Source: Paraburkholderia sp. Tr-20389 (GTDB taxonomy: Bacteria > Pseudomonadota > Gammaproteobacteria > Burkholderiales > Burkholderiaceae). Taken from it: a stretch of 64,000 nt of DNA. Below the pieces are notes generated by a model. That model was not told the DNA's origin and made no database searches. It was given only the letters and a program-made list of their open reading frames with translations. Shown piece after piece: positions 25,003 through 34,014 of the stretch; positions within the stretch are counted from its first letter, which is position 1; every line of letters starts with the position of its first letter. Where the stretch lies: positions 62,001 to 126,000 of the forward strand of contig NZ_JAAGPD010000006.1 of assembly GCF_017104565.1 (NCBI RefSeq), read 5' to 3'. Both the position numbers and the translations under genes were made by a program.

Positions 25003-25128
25003 CCCCTTCTCCGCTTTCCAAGTCGATTATTGCGGCACATTATCGCTGCAAACCGATGACGCCAGGATATTCCGTGCCGGATCGATGCACTGCCGACCGG
25101 CCCGATCGTGCGCGGCAAGACCTGGATT

Positions 25129-25545
25129 TCATTCGTCCTGAGCCGGATCGTACGGCAGCACCTGCTCGCGCTCGTCGGGATGATTGCGCGCCACGATCGC
25201 GCGCGCCGCCGTCGTCGTACTGAGATTGAAAGGCTGATGCGGCACGCCGGGTGGAATGAACAGAAAGTCGCCGGCTTCCGTGACGACCGACTCACGCAAT
25301 CCCGGCCCGTACCGCGTTTCGACGCACCCTTCCAGCACATAGATGCCCGTTTCGTAGCCGGCATGGATATGAGGCTCGGCATGTCCGCCCGGTGGAACGA
25401 CGACGAGATGCATCGACAGCGCCTGCGCGCCCGCCGTCGTGCCCGAAATGCCGACGAAGTACGGCAGGCGCTGCGTCGTGGCGATCTCCCGGTCGGGATG
25501 CACGACCACGACTTGCGCGCGCTCGCGTTGTGAATCGTCTTCCAT
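25129..25545 (-). CDS. Cupin-domain protein
   Basis: A 138-residue single-cupin protein. Motif 1 reads PGGHAEPHIHAGYETGIYVLEG with His and Glu metal ligands, and motif 2 reads AGDFLFIPPGVPHQPFN with the last ligand His. Start MEDDSQRER at 25545 has GGGAGGG upstream. It may bind a divalent metal and act as a small dioxygenase, isomerase or binding protein. Position downstream of the PLP enzyme hints at a shared pathway, but this is only an inference. Confidence 0.85.
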   Translation of the reverse strand: MEDDSQRERAQVVVVHPDREIATTQRLPYFVGISGTTAGAQALSMHLVVVPPGGHAEPHIHAGYETGIYVLEGCVETRYGPGLRESVVTEAGDFLFIPPGVPHQPFNLSTTTAARAIVARNHPDEREQVLPYDPAQDE

Positions 25546-25728
25546 ATGCGACCCTCCCGTTCGGTGGACGGCTGAATGCAGAACGATTCTACGCCGCGCT
25601 CGTGCGCCGAATCGATAGAAAGGCTTGCTCCTGAAGCATCCACTGAAACAGGCGACGGACATCACGGAATACGGCTCGGCGGTGTATAAGGGTCGAATAC
25701 ATCGCCGACATCAGCGGAGCCATTGAAC

Positions 25729-26325
25729 ATGAACAAACGCCAGTTCCTGAGCAGCGCCGCTGTACTCGGCGCCAGCGTCACGCCCGCATTCGGCGCCAAG
25801 AATGCAAAACCCGCTGCATGCGCGGCGGCTCCCGCGATCCTCACCGTATCGGGTGCGGTCAAGCACACGAACCGCGGGCCGCTCGATCCCGCCTTCGATC
25901 CTCTGATGGCGAAGCAGCTCGTCAAATTCACGTCGGCCTGCACGTTCGACTATCAGTCGATCGCGAGCCTGCCCACGGTGACGATCAGACCGACCATCGA
26001 ATACGACGCGAAGCAACATACGCTGAGCGGCCCACTGCTCGCGAACGTGCTTGAGAAGGCCGGCGTGCCCAGCGCCGGCGACACCAAAGTTTCGTTACGC
26101 GCGGTCGACGGCTACACAGTGCTCACGACACTCGACAACATCCGCGCGTGGCATTTCATCGTCGCGACGCAGATGGACGGCAAGCCGATGCCGCTAGGCG
26201 GGCTCGGTCCGTTATGGGCGATCTACGATGCCGATAACATTCCCGAACTCGCTGCCAAGCCGCTCAAGGACCGCTTCGTGTTGTGTCCGTGGGGGCTTTA
26301 TCAGATTCAGGTGAGCGAGGCGTAG
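25729..26325 (+). CDS. Secreted molybdopterin-oxidoreductase-fold-like small protein
   Basis: A 198-residue exported protein. The start ATG at 25729 has GGAG nine bases upstream; a TTG two codons earlier is less likely. The N-terminus (MNKRQFLSSAAVLGASVTPAFGA) is a signal peptide with a Tat-like KRQFL. The mature part (AILTVSGAV, TIEYDAKQHTLSGPLLANVLEKAGV, PLGGLGPLWAIYD) resembles the sulfite-oxidase/YedY-type fold. It is too short for a full enzyme and I see no conserved cofactor Cys. Bacterial proteins like this are often annotated only as oxidoreductase-like. Its 3' end overlaps the convergent psuG by 62 bases. Confidence 0.72.
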   Translation: MNKRQFLSSAAVLGASVTPAFGAKNAKPAACAAAPAILTVSGAVKHTNRGPLDPAFDPLMAKQLVKFTSACTFDYQSIASLPTVTIRPTIEYDAKQHTLSGPLLANVLEKAGVPSAGDTKVSLRAVDGYTVLTTLDNIRAWHFIVATQMDGKPMPLGGLGPLWAIYDADNIPELAAKPLKDRFVLCPWGLYQIQVSEA

Positions 26326-27250
26326 AAGCAGCCGCCAGCGCCACCGCGAGTTTCGCGCCGACTTCGGCGTTGTGCTTGATCAGCGCGATGTTGGTGGCGA
26401 GGCTGCGTCCACCCGTCAACGCCTTGATGCGCGCCAGCAGAAACGGCGTCACTGCCTTGCCGCTGATGCCTTGCGCCACCGCGTCGTCGAGCGCCTGCCC
26501 GGTCAGGCTGTCGATCTCATCGGAGGGCATCGCGGCTGCGGCTGGCACGGGCGTGCTCAACAGCACACCACCGGCCAGGCCGAGATCCCATTTGGCACGG
26601 ATGAAGCGCGCCTGCTCCGCCGGATCGTCGAGCCGATAGTCCGCGCGAAAGCCGCTGTCGCGCGTATAGAACGCAGCGAAATTGTCCTGCTCGCAACTGA
26701 GCACGGGCACGCCTTGCGTCTCCAGGTATTCCAGCGTCAGCCCAATGTCGAGAATCGATTTCGCGCCCGCGCACACCACCGCCACCGACGTCTTCGCCAG
26801 CTCCTGCAGATCGGCGGAAATATCGAAGGTCTCCGGCGCGCCACGATGCACGCCGCCGATTCCGCCCGTCACGAACACCTCGATCCCCGCCAGCGCCGCG
26901 CAAATCATCGTGCCCGCGACCGTCGTTGCGCCGAGTCCGCCGCCCGTCAGCACGGCGGGCAGATCGCGGCGGCTGACCTTGTGCACGTCGGGCGAGCGGC
27001 CGATCAGTTCGAGTTCGTCGTCCGAGAGTCCGATGCGGATTTGCCCGCCGATCACGGCGATCGTCGCGGGCTCCGCACCCAGCTCGCGGATCACCGCCTC
27101 CACTTCGCGCGCGGTACGCACGTTCTCCGGATACGGCATGCCGTGCGCGATGATCGTCGACTCCAGTGCCACGATGGGTCGGCCGGCCGCCTGAGCGGCG
27201 GCCACGGAGTCGCTGAAGGTCAGCCAGGCGCGTGCGAGGTTTGCATCCAT
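26264..27250 (-). CDS. psuG: Pseudouridine-5'-phosphate glycosidase
   Basis: A 328-residue enzyme of the PsuG/IndA family, which reversibly splits pseudouridine 5'-phosphate to uracil and ribose 5-phosphate. Family stretches are clear: VALESTIIAHGMPYPEN, VSRRDLPAVL, GTMICAALAGIEVFVTGGIGGVHRGA, FDISADLQEL and SEQ-like LSCEQDNFAAFYTRDSGF. Start MDANLARA at 27250 is preferred over an upstream ATG at 27397. The partner kinase PsuK is not adjacent. The 3' end overlaps the plus-strand secreted protein by 62 bases, which is unusual in this region. Confidence 0.92.
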   Translation of the reverse strand: MDANLARAWLTFSDSVAAAQAAGRPIVALESTIIAHGMPYPENVRTAREVEAVIRELGAEPATIAVIGGQIRIGLSDDELELIGRSPDVHKVSRRDLPAVLTGGGLGATTVAGTMICAALAGIEVFVTGGIGGVHRGAPETFDISADLQELAKTSVAVVCAGAKSILDIGLTLEYLETQGVPVLSCEQDNFAAFYTRDSGFRADYRLDDPAEQARFIRAKWDLGLAGGVLLSTPVPAAAAMPSDEIDSLTGQALDDAVAQGISGKAVTPFLLARIKALTGGRSLATNIALIKHNAEVGAKLAVALAAASTPRSPESDKAPTDTTRSGP

Positions 27251-27449
27251 GTCGGTATCCGTCCGCGAGTGATTCGCCGAAGTATGCAGGATCGATGCCG
27301 CCCGTTCGATAGATTCGCCCCCTGAATCGCCACGTGACGCGTTGGCGCCTATCATCATGATTCCACCGCACGCAACGCGTTCGCGGCGGAAAAGCACAGG
27401 CGTTCACGCGTAGAACGTATCGGACGATCGATCTCGGCCGGGAGGTGCC

Positions 27450-30197
27450 ATGCAGCCGTCAAGCGCAATCAATCTGCTCCAGTCGAAGGAAGGCTCGCGC
27501 CTGCATGGTCCGGACCTCGCGCACTGGCGCCGCTGGGGGCCGTATCTGAGCGACCGGCAATGGGGCACCGTGCGCGAGGATTACAGCGAATACGGCACCG
27601 CGTGGGACTACTTTCCGCACGATCATGCGCGCAGCCGGATGTATCGCTGGGGCGAGGACGGCATCGCCGGATTCGGCAACGATCCGCTCGACTGGTGCGT
27701 GTCGCTCGCGCTCTGGAACGGACGCGATCCCATCATCAAGGAACGGCTCTTCGGTTTGACGAACGCGCAGGGCAATCATGGCGAGGACGTGAAGGAGCTT
27801 TACTTCTATATCGACGGCACGCCGACGCATTCGTACATGAAGATGCTTTACAAGTATCCGCACGAGGCGTATCCGTACCAGGATCTGATCGACGAAAACG
27901 CAAGGCGCGGCCCGGAGCAGCCCGAATACGAAGTGCTCGATACGGGCGTATTCGACGACAACCGCTACTTCGACGTGTGGATCGAATACGCGAAGCACAC
28001 GCCCGACGACGTCGTGATGCGCGTCACGGTAGAGAACCGCTCCACGCGGCGCGCGACGCTGCATGTATTGCCGCAGTTCTGGGCGCGCAATCGCTGGGCA
28101 TGGTCGGGCAAGCCCGGCAAACCTTCTTTGACGCTCGAACACGATGCCGCCGAAGGTGCGCGTGTCGTCGCGCGCAACCCGTCGCTCGACACGATGATCG
28201 TGACGGCGTCGGCGCAACAGCCGATCGAATGGCTCTTCTGCGAAAACGAAACCAACCCGCGACGCATTTGGGGCATCGAAGGCGAAGGACCGTTCAAGGA
28301 TGGCTTCAACGACTACCTCGTGAATGGCGACGAGCGCGCGATCCGGCGCGACAAGGGCACACGGGCCGCAGCGCATGCAGTGCTCGATCTCGGCGCGCAT
28401 GAACAGGCAGTGCTGTATCTGCGCTGGCGCCCCGAATGCTCTGTCGATGCCGCGCCGCTCGATATGCCTGCCCTCTTCGCACGACGTCAGGCGGAGGCCG
28501 ACGAATTCTATGCCGCGCTTCAGCACGATATCGCCGATCCCGACGCGCGTCTCGTGCAGCGCCAGGCGCTCGCCGGCATGCTGTGGAGCAAGCAGTATTA
28601 CCAGTTCGACGTGACGCGCTGGCACGACGGCGATCCGGGCCAGCCCGTGCCGCCCAAAGACCGCAGGCGCGGCCGCAACGCGGACTGGCGGCACATGTGC
28701 AACGGCGATATCGTGTCGATGCCCGACAAGTGGGAGTACCCGTGGTATGCGTCGTGGGATCTCGCGTTCCATGCCGTCGCCTTCGCGATGATCGATCCCG
28801 ACTTCGCGAAGAAGCAGTTGCAGCTGCTCGTGAAGGAACGCTACATGCATCCTAACGGGCAACTACCCGCGTACGAGTGGGCGTTCGGCGACGCGAACCC
28901 GCCCGTGCATGCGTGGGCGACGTGGCGCGTGTATGAACTCGATCGCGAAGTGACGGGCGTCGGCGACCACGAGTTTCTCGAAGTGATGTTTCATAAGCTG
29001 CTGCTCAATTTTTCGTGGTGGGTCAACCGCAAGGACGCCGACGACCGCAACATCTTCCAGGGCGGTTTCCTCGGGCTCGACAACATCGGCATCTTCGATC
29101 GCTCGTCTCCGCTGCCGACAGGTGGCCGCATCGATCAGGCAGACGGCACCGCATGGATGGCGTCATACGCGCTCGACCTGATGCAGATCGGACTCGAACT
29201 CGCGATGACGAATGCCGCTTACGTCGAAATCGCAGTGAAGTTCTTCGAGCACTTTCTGTATATCGCCGAAGCCGTCAGTTGCGGCGGCGAGGCCTGCAAT
29301 ACGGGGCTATGGGATGGACGCGACGAATTCTTCTATGACGTGCTGCATCTCCCCGATGGAACGCGTGTGCCGATGCGGATACGTTCGATCGTCGGATTGA
29401 TCCCGCTGTTTGCCGTACACGTGCTCGACGAACAGGTTCACGGTCATCTGCCCGGATTGCGCGAACGGCTCGTGTGGTTTCTCGATCACCGGCCCAATCT
29501 CGCGCGGCTCGTGTCGCGCTGGACGGAACCCGGCAAAGGCAACACCACGCTGCTCTCGCTCTTGCGCGGACACCGGATGAAATCGCTGCTCAAACGCGCG
29601 CTCGCTGAAAGCGAGTTTCTTTCGGACTATGGCGTGCGCGCACTGTCGCGCGTGCATCTCGACGAACCGTATCTGTTCGATCACGAAGGCGTGAGCGTCT
29701 GCATCCAGTATCAACCGGCCGAATCGGAATCGCGCGTGTTCGGCGGCAATTCGAACTGGCGCGGACCGGTGTGGATACCCGTCAACTATCTGCTGATCGA
29801 ATCGCTTTACGAATTTCATCGCTACTACGGCGACGAATTCCGCATCGAACATCCGACGGGATCGGGCCACTGCGCCTCACTGAGCGAAGTCGCCGACGAT
29901 CTCGCGCGGCGCGTCACGACGCTGTTTCTGAAAGACGAGCACGGCGTGCGGCCCGTGATGGCAGCCTATCCGATGCTGCAAGCCGACCCGCGCTCACAGG
30001 ATCTGATTCTCTTCCACGAGTACTTTCACGGCGACAACGGGCGCGGCGTCGGCGCGTCGCATCAAACGGGCTGGACGGGACTGGTCGCGTTGCTGCTGCA
30101 ACCGCGCCTGATGAAACTGTCCCACATGACGCCCGATGCAATGCCCCATGCAGCGCACATGGCGGAAGAAACAGTGGCTGCGGCAATGGCGCGTTAG
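27450..30197 (+). CDS. MGH1/GH63-like glycoside hydrolase (glucosidase-like)
   Basis: A 915-residue cytoplasmic protein with no signal peptide. The N-terminal part (RLHGPDLAHWRRWGPYLSD ... WGTVREDYS) and the (alpha/alpha)6-barrel-like C-terminal region (YAWASWDL-type YPWYASWDLAFHA, WEWAFGD-type YEWAFGDANPP, NWRGPVWIPVNYLLIESL) match proteins annotated as glucosidases of the MGH1/GH63 type. These act on alpha-glucosides such as mannosylglycerate-like or other compatible solutes. Acidic catalytic residues probably lie in DLAFHA and EYFHGDNG, but this is not proven. GGGAGGTGCC precedes the ATG. The thioredoxin-fold gene follows 52 bases later. Confidence 0.82.
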   Translation: MQPSSAINLLQSKEGSRLHGPDLAHWRRWGPYLSDRQWGTVREDYSEYGTAWDYFPHDHARSRMYRWGEDGIAGFGNDPLDWCVSLALWNGRDPIIKERLFGLTNAQGNHGEDVKELYFYIDGTPTHSYMKMLYKYPHEAYPYQDLIDENARRGPEQPEYEVLDTGVFDDNRYFDVWIEYAKHTPDDVVMRVTVENRSTRRATLHVLPQFWARNRWAWSGKPGKPSLTLEHDAAEGARVVARNPSLDTMIVTASAQQPIEWLFCENETNPRRIWGIEGEGPFKDGFNDYLVNGDERAIRRDKGTRAAAHAVLDLGAHEQAVLYLRWRPECSVDAAPLDMPALFARRQAEADEFYAALQHDIADPDARLVQRQALAGMLWSKQYYQFDVTRWHDGDPGQPVPPKDRRRGRNADWRHMCNGDIVSMPDKWEYPWYASWDLAFHAVAFAMIDPDFAKKQLQLLVKERYMHPNGQLPAYEWAFGDANPPVHAWATWRVYELDREVTGVGDHEFLEVMFHKLLLNFSWWVNRKDADDRNIFQGGFLGLDNIGIFDRSSPLPTGGRIDQADGTAWMASYALDLMQIGLELAMTNAAYVEIAVKFFEHFLYIAEAVSCGGEACNTGLWDGRDEFFYDVLHLPDGTRVPMRIRSIVGLIPLFAVHVLDEQVHGHLPGLRERLVWFLDHRPNLARLVSRWTEPGKGNTTLLSLLRGHRMKSLLKRALAESEFLSDYGVRALSRVHLDEPYLFDHEGVSVCIQYQPAESESRVFGGNSNWRGPVWIPVNYLLIESLYEFHRYYGDEFRIEHPTGSGHCASLSEVADDLARRVTTLFLKDEHGVRPVMAAYPMLQADPRSQDLILFHEYFHGDNGRGVGASHQTGWTGLVALLLQPRLMKLSHMTPDAMPHAAHMAEETVAAAMAR

Positions 30198-30249
30198 CGT
30201 TTCTCTTCAGCGGTTCGATTCTTCGACACTGTCAATCAAGGAGCAATGG

Positions 30250-30801
30250 ATGGCGACAGAATCTCCTCCCGGCGAACTCGGTGCGAAAGCTCCGGGCTTC
30301 AACTTGCCCGCTACCGACGGGCGCACTTATACACTCGACGACGTGCGTGGCCCTAAGGGTCTCGTCGTCGTCTTCATGTGCAATCACTGTCCGTATGTGC
30401 AGGCCGCATTGCCACGCATCGTGCGCGAAGCGCAGGATCTCGCGAAGCTCGGCATCGGCATGGTAGGTATCAGTTCGAACGACGGCATCACGTATCCGGA
30501 AGATTCGTTCGAGCGCATGATCGCGCTCGCCGCCGAACTGCACTTGCCGTTCCCGTATCTGTATGACGAGTCGCAGCAGGTCGCGCGCGCTTACGACGCC
30601 GTGTGTACGCCGGAGTTCTATGGTTTCGACGCAGACCTGTCGTTGCGATACCGCGGCAGGCTGGACGCATCGCGCAAAGACGCGATACCCGACGCGCGCC
30701 GCGATCTCTTCGAGGCGATGCAGCAGATCGCGCAGACCGGGACGGGACCCGATACGCAACATCCGGCGCTCGGCTGCTCGATCAAGTGGAAGATGGAGTG
30801 A
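30250..30801 (+). CDS. Thioredoxin-fold redoxin (AhpC/TSA-like)
   Basis: A 183-residue redoxin-family protein. The CxxC active site is Cys44-Cys47 in VVVFMCNHCPYVQ, with the cis-Pro region in VCTPEFYGFD. There is no signal peptide, so it is cytoplasmic. It is the common small redoxin annotated as thioredoxin family protein. AAGGAG sits six bases before the ATG at 30250, which rules out the longer frame that overlaps the glycoside hydrolase. It probably shares the transcript of the 27450-30197 gene. Confidence 0.86.
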   Translation: MATESPPGELGAKAPGFNLPATDGRTYTLDDVRGPKGLVVVFMCNHCPYVQAALPRIVREAQDLAKLGIGMVGISSNDGITYPEDSFERMIALAAELHLPFPYLYDESQQVARAYDAVCTPEFYGFDADLSLRYRGRLDASRKDAIPDARRDLFEAMQQIAQTGTGPDTQHPALGCSIKWKME

Positions 30802-30812
30802 CGATCGGCCTC

Positions 30813-30841
30813 TTGCATAAGTTGCGCTTCGCAACTATAGT
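30813..30841 (+). promoter_or_regulatory. Promoter of the MarR-GNAT gene
   Basis: TTGCAT (30813-30818) and TATAGT (30836-30841) are separated by exactly 17 bases. The predicted transcript starts near 30848, about 23 bases before the GTG start. Both operator copies overlap this promoter. Confidence 0.6.
30820..30836. promoter_or_regulatory. MarR operator copy 1
   Basis: AGTTGCG-CTT-CGCAACT is a perfect 7-bp dyad filling the spacer between the -35 and -10 boxes. It is the reverse complement of copy 2 in its core. Confidence 0.65.
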
Positions 30842-30842
30842 G

Positions 30843-30857
30843 GTTGCGAAGCGCAAC
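30843..30857. promoter_or_regulatory. MarR operator copy 2
   Basis: GTTGCG-AAG-CGCAAC is a perfect 6-bp dyad covering the predicted transcription start. Its centre lies 22 bp from the centre of copy 1, about two helical turns, so two dimers could bind the same face of the DNA. Confidence 0.65.
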
Positions 30858-30870
30858 TACAGGAGCAGCA

Positions 30871-31860
30871 GTGGACATCGTCGATACACCCATCCAGTCG
30901 CGTGACGCGACCATCCTCGAACTGCGCGAGTTCTCGCGCAAGCTCGTGCGCGAATTGGGTTTCATGCGCTCCACCTTGGCGGAGAGCGATCTCGCGCCCT
31001 CGGCGGTGCACGCCATTCTTGAAATCGGCGCGACGCCCGGCATGCAAGCTCGCGACCTCGCGCAACTTCTACGGCTCGACAAGTCGAATGCGAGCCGGCA
31101 GATCACGAAGCTCGAAATGGCTGGGCTCGTCGAGCGCATTGCATCGAGCGATGACGCGCGGTCTTCGGCGCTTCATCTGACCAGAGCGGGTCAGCAGCTT
31201 CGCAAGAAGATCGACAAGTTCGCGACCGATCAGGTGTCGAGCGCGCTGCGCAAGCTCGCCCCTTCCGATCAGCAGTCGCTGGTGCGCGCGCTGTCGCTGT
31301 ACGCGAGCGCGCTCGCGCAGGACAACGACGCGAAGGAAACGCAGAGCGCGGCGCCTGCCGTGCAGATCGTCGAAGGTTATCGGCCTGGCTGTATCGGCGA
31401 CGTCGCGAGCCTTCATGCGCGCTACTACTCGCAACATTCGGGCTTCGGCGTGTACTTCGAGAAGCTGGTCGCAACGGGGCTCGCCGAGTTCGCGGAGACA
31501 CTGCCCGATCCCGACAGGCAATTGTGGCTGGTCTATGACAACGGAAGAACGTTGGCGTCGCTGGCTATCGACGGAAACGCGCAGACACGTGTCGCGCATC
31601 TGCGCTGGTTCATCGTCGACGATACGCTGCGCGGCACGGGCATCGGCCGACAGTTGATGATGCGCGCGATGGCCTTTGTCGACGAACGTTTCGACGAAAC
31701 GTACCTATGGACGTTCAAAGGTCTGGACGCCGCGCGTCATCTGTATGAGGCGTTCGATTTCGTGCTGGCCGAGGAAGCCGAAGGCAAGCAATGGGGGAAA
31801 GCGGTCGTCGAACAGCGCTTCGTTCGACGTCGAGCGGCGTCGAAACGGACGCGTCCTTAA
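30871..31860 (+). CDS. MarR-GNAT fusion (regulator plus acetyltransferase)
   Basis: A 329-residue two-domain protein. Residues about 1-150 are a MarR-type winged helix (PGMQARDLAQLLRLDKSNASRQITKLEMAGLVER). Residues about 165-310 are a GNAT domain with acetyl-CoA motif DDTLRGTGIGRQLMMRAM. The GTG start at 30871 has AGGAG five bases upstream. This fusion is known in proteobacteria as helix-turn-helix/GNAT protein, but its substrates are generally unknown. The two mirrored dyads on the promoter strongly suggest autoregulation. It converges on hpaH, so it could also regulate the hpa genes, though no matching dyad is seen before hpaG1. Confidence 0.88.
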   Translation: MDIVDTPIQSRDATILELREFSRKLVRELGFMRSTLAESDLAPSAVHAILEIGATPGMQARDLAQLLRLDKSNASRQITKLEMAGLVERIASSDDARSSALHLTRAGQQLRKKIDKFATDQVSSALRKLAPSDQQSLVRALSLYASALAQDNDAKETQSAAPAVQIVEGYRPGCIGDVASLHARYYSQHSGFGVYFEKLVATGLAEFAETLPDPDRQLWLVYDNGRTLASLAIDGNAQTRVAHLRWFIVDDTLRGTGIGRQLMMRAMAFVDERFDETYLWTFKGLDAARHLYEAFDFVLAEEAEGKQWGKAVVEQRFVRRRAASKRTRP

Positions 31861-31884
31861 GTTCGTCAAATAAGCTCGTCAAAT
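31859..31884. repeat. 13-bp tandem duplication
   Basis: AAGYTCGTCAAAT occurs twice head to tail (31859-31871 and 31872-31884) directly after the MarR-GNAT stop. It is a small tandem duplication with no evident function. Confidence 0.6.
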
Positions 31885-31897
31885 AGGCGCGTCGAAG

Positions 31898-32701
31898 TCA
31901 GACGAAATTCAACGCAATGCCGCCGAGCGGGCCGTAGTCGACATGAAACGTGTCGCCCGCCCGCGCGGGGATCGGCGCAGTGAATGAGCCGCTGAGTATC
32001 ACGTCGTTGGCATTCAGCGCTTCGTCATACGGCGCAATCTTGTTCGCGAGCCACGCGACGCCCGTCGCCGGATGATTCAACACAGCGGCGGCAAGACCGC
32101 TCTCTTCGACGGCGCCGTTCCTGTACAGCAGCGCGCCGACCCAGCGCAGATCGACATCCATCGGACGCACGGGACGGCCGCCCATCACGATGCCCGCGTT
32201 GGCCGCGAAATCGGAAATGGTATCGAAGACCTTGCGCGGCGCTTTCGTTTCGCGGTCGAACTGTTCGATGCGCGCATCGATGATTTCGACGGCAGGGGTC
32301 ACGTACGCGGTTGCATCGAGCACATCGAAGAGCGTGACGCCCGGCCCTTTGAGCGGCTTCGCGAGAATGAACGCCAGCTCCACTTCGACTCGCGGCGCGA
32401 TGAAGCGATCCGCGCGTATGTCCCGCCCGCTTTCGATAAACATGCTGTCGAGAAGCGGCGCGTAGTCCGGTTCGTCGATCTGCGACGAACGCTGCATCGC
32501 ACGCGACGTCAAGCCGATCTTGCGCCCTTTAATCACATGTCCTTCGGCGAGCTTCAGCTTCACCCATTCGCGCTGGATCGCGTAGCCGTCTTCGATGGTC
32601 ATCTCGGGATACGCCGCCGAAAAATGACGCAGCTGCGTGCGCGTCTTCTCCGCGTGATCCAGTTTCGCGGCGAGTTCGCGAATGGTCTTCTCGTCCAGCA
32701 T
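31898..32701 (-). CDS. hpaH: 2-oxohept-3-ene-1,7-dioate hydratase
   Basis: A 267-residue hydratase of the HpaH/MhpD family. It adds water to 2-oxohept-3-ene-1,7-dioate to give 2,4-dihydroxyhept-2-ene-1,7-dioate in homoprotocatechuate meta-cleavage. Recognisable segments are [37 protein letters not shown] with the metal-binding acidic residues, and [20 protein letters not shown] precedes the ATG. It is the last gene of the visible hpa cluster; the aldolase gene hpaI that should follow in the pathway is absent from the window. Confidence 0.93.
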   Translation of the reverse strand: MLDEKTIRELAAKLDHAEKTRTQLRHFSAAYPEMTIEDGYAIQREWVKLKLAEGHVIKGRKIGLTSRAMQRSSQIDEPDYAPLLDSMFIESGRDIRADRFIAPRVEVELAFILAKPLKGPGVTLFDVLDATAYVTPAVEIIDARIEQFDRETKAPRKVFDTISDFAANAGIVMGGRPVRPMDVDLRWVGALLYRNGAVEESGLAAAVLNHPATGVAWLANKIAPYDEALNANDVILSGSFTAPIPARAGDTFHVDYGPLGGIALNFV

Positions 32702-32719
32702 GATGCTCTCCTCTCGTGC

Positions 32720-33118
32720 TCAGCCCTTCAGGCGCGCGTGCAGATTGTTGTGCTTCCAGGTGCCCGCTTCGCTGAATTCGTTGATTTCCAGCGACAACGC
32801 CAGCCCCTGCTTTTCGAACGCTGCCGTAAAGTGCTGCTTGATGACGTCGAACAGCGCATCGCCCGTGGCCTTCTTTACGCTGTCCGAACGGCCCGCGCCT
32901 ATCTTCAGGTTCGCATGCAGAAAGGCTGCATCGGGTCTTCCGTCAGCGATGCAGTATTGTTCGCAGCGCAACGCGCGCACGCGTATGCCTCCCAGCGGAT
33001 AGACCCGCTGATCGTCATCGCGTTGCGCATCGAGGCATTGCGCGAGCTTCCGGCAAAGCGCGCCGATGCTGTCTTCGTTCGCCAGATTGGCGCTGTATTC
33101 GAGCGTGAGATGCGGCAC
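32720..33118 (-). CDS. hpaF: 5-carboxymethyl-2-hydroxymuconate isomerase
   Basis: A 132-residue protein of the CHMI family within the tautomerase superfamily. It begins with PHLTLEYSANL, giving the catalytic N-terminal Pro once the initiator is removed. It isomerises 5-carboxymethyl-2-hydroxymuconate to 5-oxopent-3-ene-1,2,5-tricarboxylate. The start is a GTG at 33118, placed five bases after AGGGAGAG and directly before the Pro codon. The same frame is open to 33328 but would bury the Pro. It sits between hpaD and hpaH. Confidence 0.92.
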   Translation of the reverse strand: MPHLTLEYSANLANEDSIGALCRKLAQCLDAQRDDDQRVYPLGGIRVRALRCEQYCIADGRPDAAFLHANLKIGAGRSDSVKKATGDALFDVIKQHFTAAFEKQGLALSLEINEFSEAGTWKHNNLHARLKG

Positions 33119-33138
33119 GTCAACTCTCCCTTGATCGA

Positions 33139-34002
33139 TCAAAGCGGCAGCGGCGTGACGGGAAAAATCGCGTTGATCTGTCCCGTTCCCGAACTGCCGA
33201 AATACGGCGTGACGACTTCGACCTTGCCTTCGTAACGATCCCAGCCGAGCGCGCCGAGCAGCATCGCCGTGTCGTGCATGCCGCCCTCGCCCCAGCATTT
33301 TTCGTTGTACAGCGGCAGCATGCCGCAAAACGTCTTCCAGTCACCGTTCTCCCACAGCGACACCACGTGCCGGTCGGTCTGTTCGAGAAACGGATCCCAG
33401 ACCTTGTGCATGAACTGCTCCGCCGTGCCGTTGTTCGCGAAGTGATGACTGAGCGAGCCGCTGGCGAGAATCGCGACCGTGCCGTCGTAGCGTTCCTCGA
33501 TCGCCTTGCGCACCGCGAGCCCAAAGCGCGCGCTCGTCGGCAGGTCGTGCCACATGCACCAGCCCGCGATCGATACGACGTTGAAGTGCTGATCCGCATT
33601 CATGTAGCGCATCGGCACGAGCGTGCCGTATTCGAGGTCGAGCGAGGTCTCGCTATGCGCGCGGCTTTTCACGCCCATTTCATTGGCGACTTCGGCGATC
33701 AGCTTGCCCAACTGCACATTGCCCGGATACGCATATGCCATGTTGTTGATGAAATGCGGCAACTCGTTGCTCGTATAGATACCTGCGAATTTCGGTGCGC
33801 AATTGATGTGGTATTCGCTATTCACGAGCCAGTGCACGTCGAACACGACGATCGTATCGACACCCAGTTCGCGGCAGCGGCGGCCTATTTCATAGTGCCC
33901 GTCGATCGCCGCCTGACGGCAGCCCTTATGCGGCCCGTCCAGCTCCGACAGATACAGCGAAGGCACATGAGTCACTTTCGCGGCCAATGCGAGCTTACCC
34001 AT
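33139..34002 (-). CDS. hpaD: 3,4-dihydroxyphenylacetate 2,3-dioxygenase
   Basis: A 287-residue class III (LigB-type) extradiol dioxygenase that opens the ring of homoprotocatechuate with molecular oxygen, giving 5-carboxymethyl-2-hydroxymuconate semialdehyde. Family stretches are KVTHVPSLYLSE near the N-terminus, IVVFDVHWLVNSEYHI with a candidate active-site His, and ILASGSLSHHF. A strong GGAGG lies before the ATG. It is placed between hpaE and hpaF and would use Fe(II) or Mn(II). Confidence 0.93.
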   Translation of the reverse strand: MGKLALAAKVTHVPSLYLSELDGPHKGCRQAAIDGHYEIGRRCRELGVDTIVVFDVHWLVNSEYHINCAPKFAGIYTSNELPHFINNMAYAYPGNVQLGKLIAEVANEMGVKSRAHSETSLDLEYGTLVPMRYMNADQHFNVVSIAGWCMWHDLPTSARFGLAVRKAIEERYDGTVAILASGSLSHHFANNGTAEQFMHKVWDPFLEQTDRHVVSLWENGDWKTFCGMLPLYNEKCWGEGGMHDTAMLLGALGWDRYEGKVEVVTPYFGSSGTGQINAIFPVTPLPL

Positions 34003-34014
34003 CGCGACCTCCGT

